Of a stretch of DNA of 64,000 nt, positions 1 to 7,818 are shown piece after piece. The position numbers and the translations under genes are program-made. The DNA comes from Pseudanabaena sp. ABRG5-3 (GTDB lineage Bacteria; Cyanobacteriota; Cyanobacteriia; Pseudanabaenales; Pseudanabaenaceae). The stretch is taken from assembly GCF_003967015.1 (NCBI RefSeq), contig NZ_AP017560.1, positions 1,426,001 to 1,490,000 on the forward strand, given 5' to 3'. Positions within the stretch are counted from its first letter, which is position 1. Each line of letters begins with the position of its first letter. Below the pieces are notes generated by a model. That model was not told where the DNA came from. It did no database searches and saw only the letters and a list, made by a program, of their open reading frames with translations.

Positions 1-583
1 GTGTAACCTCGGCTCCGAGTCCACGCATGATGCCCGCAAACTCAGTCCCAATATAGCCACCCCCAATCACCGCAAATCGTTTGGGAAACTGTGGCAGCAA
101 AAACATCTCCTTAGATGTGATGGCATATTCAATACCTGCTAAATTGGGTTTAAAGGCTTCACCACCTACAGCGATTAGAATGCGTTCAGCGGTAAATTGG
201 CGATCGCCTACTGCCACCGTATGAGCTTCAACAAATTTGGCAAATCCTGAAATTAGCTCCACATTATTCTTTTCTAAGAAACTAATGTGCAATTTATTTA
301 GACGCGATACTTCTGTTTGAATAGCATTACGGAGTTTCTCCCAATCCAAAGTCCCTTCAGGAATTGTCCAGCCATAGCCTGCGGATTCATGGGGGAAATG
401 GGAAAAGTGAGACGCATAAACCATCAACTTTTTGGGGACACAACCACGAATTACACAAGTGCCACCTACTAAGTCTCCTTCCGCGATCGCTACTTTTGCG
501 CCATAGCTGGCGGCGCGTTTTGAGGCAGCCAGTCCACCGCTACCTGCCCCAATTACAAATAAGTCATAATCAAACTTGGTCAT
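1..583 (-). CDS. gor: Glutathione reductase, N-terminal part (runs off the window)
   Basis: FAD-dependent NADPH:glutathione-disulfide oxidoreductase, a cytosolic enzyme that keeps glutathione reduced. The visible 194 residues begin with an FAD-binding Rossmann motif (VIGAGSGGLAAS). The redox-active disulfide follows in the form GGTCVIRGCVPKK, the spacing and PKK ending that mark glutathione reductases rather than dihydrolipoamide dehydrogenases. A second GGGYIGTEFAG motif near residue 180 begins the NAD(P) domain. The start is the ATG at 583. The C-terminal dimerisation domain with its HxxxxxE pair lies outside the window, so mercuric reductase-like relatives cannot be formally excluded. The gene stands alone here, with a hairpin (647-681) between it and the upstream carbonic anhydrase gene. 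Confidence 0.88.
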   Translation of the reverse strand, partial: MTKFDYDLFVIGAGSGGLAASKRAASYGAKVAIAEGDLVGGTCVIRGCVPKKLMVYASHFSHFPHESAGYGWTIPEGTLDWEKLRNAIQTEVSRLNKLHISFLEKNNVELISGFAKFVEAHTVAVGDRQFTAERILIAVGGEAFKPNLAGIEYAITSKEMFLLPQFPKRFAVIGGGYIGTEFAGIMRGLGAEVT

Positions 584-646
584 ATTTTTATTTGCAAATA
601 ATCTTATAAATATTATTTATGATTGTATTCATACTAAAGGAGTTCC

Positions 647-681
647 AACATAAAGACGGCGCATTGCGCCGCCTTTATGTT
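647..681. repeat. 35-bp GC-core hairpin, possible terminator
   Basis: A near-perfect palindrome with outer arms aacataaag and the core ggcgcattgcgcc. It lies just 3' of the carbonic anhydrase gene. The same style of core (GGCGCAAAGCGCC-like) recurs in hairpins at 44833-44883 and 50546-50582. It may terminate transcription of the carbonic anhydrase gene, but no long T-run follows. Confidence 0.7.
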
Positions 682-693
682 TAAAGATGATAT

Positions 694-1488
694 TTATCGA
701 TGTAACTCAATGCTTCTACCGTTGGTCGGTTGCACTGGACGCGCATCAACTTGATAAATTTTGGCAAAAGCTTCAATCTGTTCTTCAGAAACCGCCATAG
801 GTTCTACCAAAAGATTCCATTTCACCCCTTCGCTGCATGGTGGCGTAGTTAGAGAACCCACATAACTATAGTAGGCTTTACTTCTTGGCAAGAGATTTAT
901 CGCATTAATTAGGCGATCGCTAACAGTATTTGTTTTGCCTGTTTCAGGAATATTCTGCCACACTTCCTCAATCACAGGATTAGCAAGACCTTCAGTAAGT
1001 AAAACTCCTACTACTGCAAGCTTTCCTGCATCATTGCGATGAACTAAATGCAGTTCCAAAGCAGAGGCTTTGCTATTAATTGTATGTTCGCTAGGGGTAT
1101 GGAAATGGAACTGGAGTAGAGAATACTTTTCGCCATTAATACTCACGCTGCTACCTTGTTCATAGTTGACCTGAATGGTGTGACCATTATTGACCACTAC
1201 TAAAGGAGTAGGCTTGTAATCAAAATTGATATTTGTTGGTGTACTGACAACAGGATTTTTGATATTGATAGGAGATTGAGCTTTACCAAACTCACATAGC
1301 TCAAAATCTCTATTTAGTTGTCCCCACTGAGTTGGATTTTCTGTGCCTCCATATCCCCAATGCGAACCTCCAGAGCTTGCAAATACTGGTGTAGATAGGA
1401 ACAAACATGTAATAGCTACTATGGCGATCGCCAACAGTGACAGCATATTTTTAATATTCTTGTCACGATTTGGATGGGTCTCATTCAT
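694..1488 (-). CDS. ecaA: Alpha-class carbonic anhydrase, exported
   Basis: Zinc enzyme interconverting CO2 and bicarbonate, expected in the periplasm or at the cell surface. The protein has 264 residues. An N-terminal hydrophobic segment (about 14-33) followed by PVFASS looks like a cleavable signal peptide. The alpha-CA signature is complete: the three zinc ligands are H128 and H130 in FHFHTPSEH and H147 in ELHLVH, and the substrate-pocket motif TTPPCSEG lies at 214-221. C65 and C218 match the disulfide pair of secreted alpha-CAs. In cyanobacteria the extracellular enzyme of this class is EcaA; the symbol is given on that basis. Whether it contributes to carbon concentration cannot be told from sequence. 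It is a single-gene unit. Confidence 0.93.
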   Translation of the reverse strand: MNETHPNRDKNIKNMLSLLAIAIVAITCLFLSTPVFASSGGSHWGYGGTENPTQWGQLNRDFELCEFGKAQSPINIKNPVVSTPTNINFDYKPTPLVVVNNGHTIQVNYEQGSSVSINGEKYSLLQFHFHTPSEHTINSKASALELHLVHRNDAGKLAVVGVLLTEGLANPVIEEVWQNIPETGKTNTVSDRLINAINLLPRSKAYYSYVGSLTTPPCSEGVKWNLLVEPMAVSEEQIEAFAKIYQVDARPVQPTNGRSIELHR

Positions 1489-1575
1489 GGGATTACTAGC
1501 TCTCTTGCTGAATTAGAAACAAATATTTAGCAACCACCAGCCCCGATTCATATCCCAATTAAGTCAGGAGTCAAT

Positions 1576-1635
1576 ACCTGTGGCTGCACCACAGGTTTTC
1601 TGGCTTTTATGTTTAATTGCGCCCATCTACTTAAT
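1576..1635. repeat. Partial copy (half) of a dispersed palindromic repeat
   Basis: It contains acctgtgg...ccacaggt followed by ttaattgcgcccatctactt. This resembles the right half of the full copies at 2337, 39662 and 49489. It lies in the 231-bp gap between the carbonic anhydrase and ycf51 genes, so it could be a shortened copy or a related hairpin. Confidence 0.55.
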
Positions 1636-1719
1636 TGAATTCGGCTTTATTTGGTTTGCAGTACAAGCCACTATAAAATGAACTTAGTAGTTTATTAAAT
1701 AGTTAACAATAAATAAGTT

Positions 1720-2244
1720 ATGTCGCTAACGCCCGCTTTATTCGGACAGCTTGCACAAGGAATGGGCATATTTGTCTTGGTCTGTGCTTTGATTACAGGA
1801 TTGGCTGTCGCTCGGCAGTGGAGTTGGCGCTATCGGATGGTAGGTGTAACCCTGTTTTCAGTTGTGCTAGTTGTAGGACTTTTTTCCCTCAGTTTTGAGC
1901 CAATTACCCGTTCGTCGACTGAAGGATCTGCCCCATTCAAACTTGTTTACGATCGCTTTGGTCCTCAAGCCACGATTGCAGTTGAACCCACAATTACCCC
2001 TGAACAGCTTCAATCCACGTTAACCCAAGCCAGCAACAACTTATTTTCGTCTGGACGTAATGGTCAAGGACAAGAACAACTTACAATTTATGCCCGAACC
2101 ATCGTTCATCCTAAAGAGGGATTGTCTCAACCCATATATCTTGGTCGTGTAAAGCGATCTCTCAGCCTGCGTAATGATCCCAATATTGAAATTGAAATTT
2201 TTAAGGATCAATTTGCTAAGCTTTCCCAAAACACAACATCATAA
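1720..2244 (+). CDS. ycf51: Ycf51-family protein (DUF2518)
   Basis: A 174-residue protein of the family shared by cyanobacteria and some plastid genomes, whose function is not established. Two membrane segments sit at the N-terminus (about 13-31 and 39-58). The rest is a soluble domain of about 110 residues, probably one-sided. The ATG at 1720 is the first in frame and places the first membrane segment close to the N-terminus, as usual in the family. No neighbouring gene is co-directional within operon distance; a hairpin (2294-2328) and two repeat elements follow. Identification rests on overall pattern (size, two-helix N-terminus, characteristic text of the soluble part), not on a catalytic motif. 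Confidence 0.8.
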   Translation: MSLTPALFGQLAQGMGIFVLVCALITGLAVARQWSWRYRMVGVTLFSVVLVVGLFSLSFEPITRSSTEGSAPFKLVYDRFGPQATIAVEPTITPEQLQSTLTQASNNLFSSGRNGQGQEQLTIYARTIVHPKEGLSQPIYLGRVKRSLSLRNDPNIEIEIFKDQFAKLSQNTTS

Positions 2245-2293
2245 AAGCTTCTTATGTATAGCGGTTTGTAGGTGCTGAATTAATGTCTTAACT

Positions 2294-2328
2294 TTAACTT
2301 TAGATTTTCACGCAAAATCCAAAGTTAA
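2294..2328 (+). terminator. Hairpin downstream of ycf51
   Basis: Arms 2294-2308 and 2314-2328 are complementary at 14 of 15 positions around a 5-base loop. It lies 50 bases past the stop. No strong T-run follows, so terminator function is tentative. Confidence 0.45.
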
Positions 2329-2336
2329 AAGCCCCT

Positions 2337-2440
2337 AAGTAGCTAGGCGTAATTAGAAAACATAACCAAAACCTGTGGCGTGCGCTGCGTGTGCGCCACA
2401 GGTTTTGGTTTTTTATATTTAATTGCACCCAGCTATTTAT
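2337..2440. repeat. Dispersed ~100-bp palindromic repeat, copy A
   Basis: Ends aagtagct...agctattt enclose a central hairpin aacctgtggcg...cgccacaggtt. Closely similar copies occur at 39662-39764 and 49489-49590, always between genes. This is a MITE- or REP-like element with no coding capacity. Confidence 0.8.
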
Positions 2441-2483
2441 ATGATGGACTTTTACTTATGATATCTTCCTACCCATGTAATTC

Positions 2484-2606
2484 CTAAGTAGGTTGTTGGA
2501 ATTAAATGTAGGATGAGCTAGCGATCGCGTAACCCATCATCTTTAATCAATTGATGCGTTACGTTGCACTAACGCATCCTACAAATAATTAAGCCTACCT
2601 ACTTAG
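2484..2606. repeat. MITE-like element with ~33-bp inverted ends
   Basis: The left end ctaagtaggt...tgtaggatg is matched imperfectly by the reverse complement of the right end (...catcctaca...acctacttag). The interior includes a HIP1 octamer and gcgttacgttgc. No ORF is present. It resembles the non-coding inverted-repeat elements common in cyanobacterial genomes. Confidence 0.6.
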
Positions 2607-2889
2607 AGGTATGAATGTTAGTCCCAGTATTGACTATGGTTATGATAGAGATCTTGCAGGGTAACTTAACGAATGTATTGCTATTGGGTTAATGTTAAAA
2701 CAGTCACAATATTTCTATTAAGGGTGTTCTTGTAAGACTTTTAACAAAAATCTTGTTTTTTCTTGCATTATGAAATTACTGAAAAGGTATCTTTTAAAAT
2801 AATTAAACTTATAATTATCTGCATAGTAGTTCTTAAAATAGATGTAGTTTAATTTTAGGAATTATCCATAAATAATATTTTTAGGAATT

Positions 2890-4986
2890 ATGCGAAAAGA
2901 TTTCTCTGAGTCATTGTTAGAATTATTTTCCCTTGTAGATAACCTAATTGCATCCGAACAACTAAACAGCCAACAACAAGATAATCTCCAAAATATAAAA
3001 TCTCTTGGCGAAAACTTGGGTAAATATTTTGATCATGCAGAAAGAGAAATATCTAGTCTCAAGCAAAGGATCAAACAGCTTTATCAATCTAATCAGTATA
3101 TAGATTCGCGTAATGAAAACGAAGTTGATACTTTATTAGCTTTGGTATTTGCACGGATGCGACAGTCCATAACTATTGATGAACTATTGGAGACAGTTGT
3201 TCTTGAAATTCATCAGCTATTGCACAATGACCATGTAATTGCCTATCAACTGAGTCAGCAATCCTTAGAAGAAAGTAATCTATTTATTGGATACGAATCG
3301 GTTAGTGATCCTGCGCGATCGCTGTTAGAACAGAGACTCCCAACAATCTATACTGATCCTGAATGGCTAGAAAGGTATCAAACTTCTATTAGCCAAATTG
3401 TCAATGATATTGACGCTCCTAATGTTGATCCGAAACTTAGGGAATCCCTTAGCCCCTTAGGCGTAAAATCAGTGATTGCTGTAGCGATTCCTAGTGGTAA
3501 AAAGCTGTGGGGACTTTTAGTCTTACACCAATACGATGTTGTGCGTGAATGGCAGAGTTGGGAAGTTGAACTACTGGAAAAATTAGGCACTCAACTTACT
3601 ATTTCTATCCATCAATTACAATTACTAGTCAAATCAGACTCGATCCGTGTAGAGAGGGATCAGATTATTGCGAGGTTACATTACAGTCAACTCCATGACT
3701 CATTAACAGGACTCCCCAATCGCGATTCATTTATGAGTTTGCTGGATCTTGCCTTTACAAAATTACAAACTAACTCAAATCGCAACTTTGCAGTTCTCTT
3801 CATCGATTGCGATCGCTTTCAGAGCATTAATGACAACTTTGGTATATCTATAGGCGATCAGCTACTACAAGAAATTAGTAAACGTCTGAATATATATCGC
3901 AAGATTAATGTGATTATTGCGAGGGTTGATAGTGATGAATTTGCGATTCTCGTTGAAAATTTTGATAGCCAAGAAAGTGTTATAAATTTAGCTAATCAGA
4001 TTTTAGAAAGTATTAAACAACCATTTCTGATTAATGAAAATCAAATTTTTACCTCTGTTAGTATAGGTATTGTTATTAGTGATCTTGAATATATTTATGC
4101 TAATGAGATTCTCCGAGATGCCAATATCGCGATGCACCATTCACGAAGGCTAGGTAGAGGAAAGTATGCTCTATTTAGCACGGACATGAATCAGGGGGCA
4201 AAGGTAAGGTGGCAACTAGAAAACGATTTGCGCTATGCCCTCGAACGCCAAGAGTTTCATTTGGTCTATCAACCAATAGTGTCACTACATCAACATCAGC
4301 TAACAGGATTTGAAACATTATTACGTTGGGTACATCCTTTACAAGGTCTGATATCTCCGCAAGAATTCCTAGCCATAGTAGAGGAAACAGGGGATATCAT
4401 TCAAATTGGTTATTGGGTTTTAGAAACAGCCTGTAATCAGTTACGACAATGGCAACAGGACTTCCCTAATATTCCTCAACTTACATTAGGTATTAATGTT
4501 TCAACATTACAAGTTGTGCAATCTGATTTTGTAGAACGGATTCAGGAAATTATTACTGAGAAACAGATTTTACCTAATTTAATTAAGCTGGAAATCACTG
4601 AATCAATTTTGATGGAAAATATTGAAGTTTCTTCGCAAAAATTAGAACAGCTTCGAGAAATTGGGGTGCAAGTACATATTGACGATTTTGGGACTGGTTT
4701 TTCTTCCTTTAGCTATCTTAAAAATTTACCAATTGATGTTTTAAAAATTGATCGTAGCTTTACTAATAAGGTTGCTACTGACATTAAAAGCCAAAGAATT
4801 ATTCAGTCAATTTTGCGTCTGGCGAATAGCCTTGGTATGGGGATTATCGTTGAAGGGGTCGAAACTTCTGAAGAGCTAGAGTATTTTGAAAGCTTGGGTG
4901 GTAGCAGTATTGAGGTTCAAGGTTATTTTATTTCGCATCCACTAGATACTGACAAAGCAACTCAGTGGATTCAGACAACTATTTAA
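2890..4986 (+). CDS. GAF-GGDEF-EAL protein, probably a c-di-GMP phosphodiesterase
   Basis: A 698-residue cytosolic signalling protein. The N-terminus to residue 75 is helical and coiled-coil-like. A GAF-type sensor domain spans about 95-245. A GGDEF domain follows (LTGLPNRD at 272-279), and then an EAL domain from about 435 to the end. The cyclase signature is degenerate: the GG(D/E)EF position reads DSDEF (347-351), so synthesis of c-di-GMP is unlikely and the domain may only bind GTP or be regulatory. The EAL domain keeps the metal and substrate motifs in recognisable form: FETLLRW (EAL reads ETL, a common variant), DDFGTGFSS, KIDRSF and EGVET. The expected activity is therefore c-di-GMP hydrolysis tuned by the GAF domain. 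It is a single gene followed by a strong terminator. Confidence 0.9.
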   Translation: MRKDFSESLLELFSLVDNLIASEQLNSQQQDNLQNIKSLGENLGKYFDHAEREISSLKQRIKQLYQSNQYIDSRNENEVDTLLALVFARMRQSITIDELLETVVLEIHQLLHNDHVIAYQLSQQSLEESNLFIGYESVSDPARSLLEQRLPTIYTDPEWLERYQTSISQIVNDIDAPNVDPKLRESLSPLGVKSVIAVAIPSGKKLWGLLVLHQYDVVREWQSWEVELLEKLGTQLTISIHQLQLLVKSDSIRVERDQIIARLHYSQLHDSLTGLPNRDSFMSLLDLAFTKLQTNSNRNFAVLFIDCDRFQSINDNFGISIGDQLLQEISKRLNIYRKINVIIARVDSDEFAILVENFDSQESVINLANQILESIKQPFLINENQIFTSVSIGIVISDLEYIYANEILRDANIAMHHSRRLGRGKYALFSTDMNQGAKVRWQLENDLRYALERQEFHLVYQPIVSLHQHQLTGFETLLRWVHPLQGLISPQEFLAIVEETGDIIQIGYWVLETACNQLRQWQQDFPNIPQLTLGINVSTLQVVQSDFVERIQEIITEKQILPNLIKLEITESILMENIEVSSQKLEQLREIGVQVHIDDFGTGFSSFSYLKNLPIDVLKIDRSFTNKVATDIKSQRIIQSILRLANSLGMGIIVEGVETSEELEYFESLGGSSIEVQGYFISHPLDTDKATQWIQTTI

Positions 4987-5020
4987 TATACTCCCACTGC
5001 TTTGTGGTGGGGTATTCGCC

Positions 5021-5062
5021 AACAAAAAAAGCGAGTTCACTTTGTGAACTCGCTTTTTTGTT
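5021..5062 (+). terminator. Bidirectional rho-independent terminator
   Basis: A perfect hairpin, aaaaaaagcgagttcac / gtgaactcgctttttt, with A- and T-runs on either side. It separates the GGDEF-EAL gene from tRNA-Asn and could serve both strands. Confidence 0.88.
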
Positions 5063-5065
5063 AAA

Positions 5066-5137
5066 CTCCCCAGGCGGGATTCGAACCTGCGACCGATCGG
5101 TTAACAGCCGATTGCTCTACCACTGAGCTACTGAGGA
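5066..5137 (-). tRNA. tRNA-Asn(GUU)
   Basis: Read on the minus strand, the acceptor stem TCCTCAG pairs with CTGGGGA (one G-T). The D arm is AGCTCAGTGGTAGAGC, the anticodon loop CTGTTAA gives anticodon GTT, and the T arm GCAGGTTCGAATCCCGC is standard. The CCA end is not encoded. Length is 72 nt. Confidence 0.96.
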
Positions 5138-5316
5138 ATGTAGCTGTTTTGCTGCGTCATTGACTTCAGCGTTAATAACTATAGCGTATAAGGGTGGCAA
5201 TTGTGCAACCCTTTTTCAAAAAATTTTGAAAAAAACTTTAATTTTCAGGCTATAAGTCTCAAAAATGAGTCTAGGCAAGATTTTCAGAGAATAGAAGTTT
5301 TCAAAATTTCTATTGC

Positions 5317-6252
5317 TTATGGCTTGGATTGACGACTTGCACCTAGAGAAATGACCATTGAGCCAAATACTACAGCGATCGCACCTAGATAACCTAGCCA
5401 ACTTAGCGGTGAAGGTGGTAAGAACTGGGGGACAAAATTGGGCAAGATTGCCGAGGCGGCTAAGGTGACGAGGGGTGCAAGGGTAATTACGGCGCTGACC
5501 CGTGAGGCTTCCCAATGTTCGAGCGCTGCCGCAAATGCCCCATAGGCAATCAAAGTATTAAATGCACAAAAGATCAGCGCAATCATGGGTAAGGCTGATA
5601 GTGTAAGCAGCCTATCTGGATGTGCCATTGGTGCAAATAGTGTTGCGGCGCTGAGATATAGGCATAACAACACGGAAGTTGAAGGAAGATTGAGCAAGAG
5701 TTGCTTTTGTGCAAGTCCGTAAAATGCCCAGACGATCGCACCAATGATGAGCAAAATATTGCCCCACATATAGGTGTCAAAGCTGGTAACTAGCGATCGC
5801 AATTGGTCATGGGAAAACAGCAATAATCCACAAATAAGAATCGCTACGCCGCCCCACTGTTTGTAGTTGTATTTCTCTTTAAAAATGACCAATGAAGCCA
5901 TGCCCATCATTACAGGTGCAATTTGGGTAATGACTTGAGCATTATTGGCTGAGGTTTTACCTACACCGATTAAAAATAAAATATAGTTCAGTGATAGTCC
6001 GCCAACGGCTACTAAAAACACTGGTAAGGAAACTTTCTGCAATTGTTGCCATGTTGGTAGTTGCTGTCTTATTGCTAGATATGCCCCCAGCACAACTCCT
6101 GAGACGGTAAAGCGAAACCAAGTAACTGTGAAGGGATCTAGCTCTTGGAGGACAATCTTCAGCGCGATCGCCAAAAATCCCCATAGCAAAACCGTGAGCA
6201 GTGATAGCGCTAGACCTAAACGCGATCGCCCTGAAACTTGATGTAAAAGCAT
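5317..6252 (-). CDS. DMT-superfamily transporter (EamA domains)
   Basis: An inner-membrane protein of 311 residues with the duplicated five-helix EamA architecture (about ten hydrophobic segments), as in drug/metabolite exporters such as RhaT/YdcZ relatives. Typical marks are LLWGFLAIALK at the N-terminus, NYILFLIGVGKTSANNAQV in the first repeat and the helical second repeat ending before a short basic tail. Substrate cannot be inferred. I place the start at the ATG at 6252. The more upstream ATG at 6270 lies inside the left end of the adjoining IS982 element, so those six extra codons would come from the insertion. The IS end starts only 12 bases from the chosen start, so the native promoter and ribosome site have probably been displaced. 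Confidence 0.85.
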   Translation of the reverse strand: MLLHQVSGRSRLGLALSLLTVLLWGFLAIALKIVLQELDPFTVTWFRFTVSGVVLGAYLAIRQQLPTWQQLQKVSLPVFLVAVGGLSLNYILFLIGVGKTSANNAQVITQIAPVMMGMASLVIFKEKYNYKQWGGVAILICGLLLFSHDQLRSLVTSFDTYMWGNILLIIGAIVWAFYGLAQKQLLLNLPSTSVLLCLYLSAATLFAPMAHPDRLLTLSALPMIALIFCAFNTLIAYGAFAAALEHWEASRVSAVITLAPLVTLAASAILPNFVPQFLPPSPLSWLGYLGAIAVVFGSMVISLGASRQSKP

Positions 6253-6264
6253 TGTTAGTATATA

Positions 6265-7172
6265 ACCCAAGTTGCTACCTAATAGCTATAACAAAAAAAT
6301 GCTGCTACAACGGACAAAAGCCAAGTAGCAGCAAGAAAAATGAATAATGAGATTGTAGCGATTTATTGCTTGTGTGACGACATTCTGCGAGCAATGAATC
6401 ATCGGGGCGATAGCCAGCAACAGATGAGTGATGCTGAAGTAATGACCACAGCCATAGTTGCAGTTGTGTATTTTTGCGGAAATTTCGAGAAGGCAAGAAA
6501 ACATCTGTCAGAGCCACAATACATTCCCAAAATGCTGAGTCGGAGTCGGTTCAACCGAAGATTGTATAGGGTGGAACCAATGCTATGGGTATTGTTTGAA
6601 GCTTTAGGACAAGCATGGAAACAACTGAACACCGAATCGGTTTACAGCATTGATAGTTTTCCGATACCCGTTTGTGACAATATCCGCATCCCAAGGTCAA
6701 AAATCTATGATGGAAATGAAGAGTATCGAGGCTATCAAGCCAGCAAGAAACGGTACTTTTACGGTATTAAAATTCATTTGATGGTTACGGAGTCGGGAGA
6801 ACCTGTGGAGTTTTTTCTAACTAATGGTTCATTTGCTGATGTTAGGGGCTTGCAAGTATTTCCATTTGCTTTACCTGAAAGGTCTGTAGTCTATGCAGAT
6901 AAAGCTTACAACGATTATGCCGTTGAAGATTTATTGCTTGAAGCCGAGAATATCCAACTCTCAGTTATGCGAAAAAGCAATTCAAAACGACCTGTACCTG
7001 CCTATGTTCAGTTTCTCCAGCACCATAAGCGTAAAGTAATTGAAACTACTGGCAGTTTGATATCACAATTTTTACCTAAATCGATTCATGCTGTTACTGC
7101 CAAGGGCTTTGAGCTTAAAGTCATGCTCTTTGTCCTTGCTCTTAGCGTTAATCTATGGGTCGCAACTTAGGT
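6265..7172 (+). mobile_element. IS982-family insertion sequence, apparently intact
   Basis: About 908 bp with one transposase ORF. The terminal inverted repeats begin ACCCAAGTTGC at the left and, read inward from the right, ACCTAAGTTGC; the match continues with mismatches to about 18 bp. The ACC end is typical of IS982. I could not find an unambiguous target-site duplication in the AT-rich flanks (tata left, tattta right). Confidence 0.85.
6340..7170 (+). CDS. IS982-family transposase
   Basis: A DDE transposase of 276 residues, full length for the family (about 270-310). The N-terminal part has the helical region with SDAEVMTTAIV. The first catalytic aspartate is in YSIDSFPIPVCDN and the second in VVYADKAYND. 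The C-terminal glutamate most probably lies in the segment RKVIETTGSLIS. The start is the ATG at 6340, and the stop TAG lies inside the right inverted repeat, as usual. No frameshift or internal stop is present, so the enzyme may be active. It has no expected link to the neighbouring transporter. Confidence 0.93.
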   Translation: MNNEIVAIYCLCDDILRAMNHRGDSQQQMSDAEVMTTAIVAVVYFCGNFEKARKHLSEPQYIPKMLSRSRFNRRLYRVEPMLWVLFEALGQAWKQLNTESVYSIDSFPIPVCDNIRIPRSKIYDGNEEYRGYQASKKRYFYGIKIHLMVTESGEPVEFFLTNGSFADVRGLQVFPFALPERSVVYADKAYNDYAVEDLLLEAENIQLSVMRKSNSKRPVPAYVQFLQHHKRKVIETTGSLISQFLPKSIHAVTAKGFELKVMLFVLALSVNLWVAT

Positions 7173-7185
7173 TATTTATAAAATC

Positions 7186-7212
7186 AAAGGTGAGCGCTTT
7201 ATGCTCACCTTT
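7186..7212. terminator. Hairpin terminator between IS982 and a small gene
   Basis: The hairpin aaaggtgagc / gctcaccttt is flanked by A- and T-rich sequence. It lies 19 bases beyond the 3' end of the minus-strand 87-residue gene and probably serves that gene; it may act in both directions. Confidence 0.6.
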
Positions 7213-7231
7213 AATTTTATGAGATTTGATT

Positions 7232-7495
7232 TTATGAAAACATTTCAACGCTAGAGGAGTAAATCGGCTCAACATGGATAGCGATTACCCGTTTCGGACG
7301 AACCAGCAAAATTTCATTTAATTCGGCTTTGACAGGAATCGGCATGAGATCATCTTCATTTGCCTTTGCCTTAAACTGCGAGGCATACCAAGTTTTGACT
7401 TCTTCGATGGTTGTAAATTTTGTTATGACTTCTTGCCCACCTTCTAGCTGTAAATGCACGATGTATTCATTAGGCTTTCTGGGTTCTCTCGGCAT
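7232..7495 (-). CDS. Conserved-looking small hypothetical protein
   Basis: 87 residues, soluble, no signal peptide or membrane segment. A charged start (MPREPRKPNEYIVHLQL) is followed by alternating short beta-like and helical stretches and by LLVRPKRVIAIHVEPI near the C-terminus. I do not recognise the family, though the overall character resembles small housekeeping-associated cyanobacterial proteins. The start ATG at 7495 is the only reasonable one. It is flanked by an IS982 element and by the type I restriction operon, but is on the opposite strand to both, so operon membership is excluded. Confidence 0.65.
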   Translation of the reverse strand: MPREPRKPNEYIVHLQLEGGQEVITKFTTIEEVKTWYASQFKAKANEDDLMPIPVKAELNEILLVRPKRVIAIHVEPIYSSSVEMFS

Positions 7496-7607
7496 CTCGA
7501 TCTACTCCGTCTAAATTTCGCGTAATCATGCCGAATTATATAGCAAATCATAGTAGCGGCAATTCATGAATTATCCATTGCCCTTATACCCAAGGCTTAA
7601 AGTATAT

Positions 7608-7698
7608 AGAACTTACGCAATGCTAACGAATTTATTGGTTTTCGGGTAGATGGGGCGTGGGCGAAGCCTGCGTCACATCTACCCGATGCGTAAGTTCT
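7608..7698. repeat. 91-bp inverted-repeat element
   Basis: The outer arms agaacttacgca (7608-7619) and tgcgtaagttct (7687-7698) are perfectly complementary. Inner arms gggtagatg / catctaccc frame a GC-rich centre. A stray cgtaagttct also occurs at 28948-28957. The element lies directly upstream of the first hsdM gene and may influence its transcription. Confidence 0.7.
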
Positions 7699-7818
7699 AA
7701 GTATAGAAAAATTTGGATGATTGTGGAGTAATACTAACTCACAAAAGTGTTGGTACACTTTCGGGAATTAGTATTACTCGGTAATAGACTGATAATAACT
7801 AAGGAGATAGTAGACTCG

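Larger units (their letters stand above)
2245..2889. other. 645-bp intergenic region filled with repeats
   Basis: There is no credible gene. In order it holds a hairpin at 2294-2328 (15-bp arms, possible terminator of ycf51), a full copy of the ~100-bp palindromic repeat (2337-2440), and a second inverted-repeat element (2484-2606). An AT-rich stretch then leads into the GGDEF-EAL gene and presumably carries its promoter. Confidence 0.75.

Noticed and set aside
364-609. 81-residue ORF on the plus strand
   Set aside because: It is the complementary-strand shadow of the glutathione reductase gene, whose reading frame has clear motifs.
7747-7818. Upstream extension of hsdM from a GTG
   Set aside because: The ATG at 7819 has a strong ribosome site and the normal HsdM N-terminus; the extension is unlike the family.
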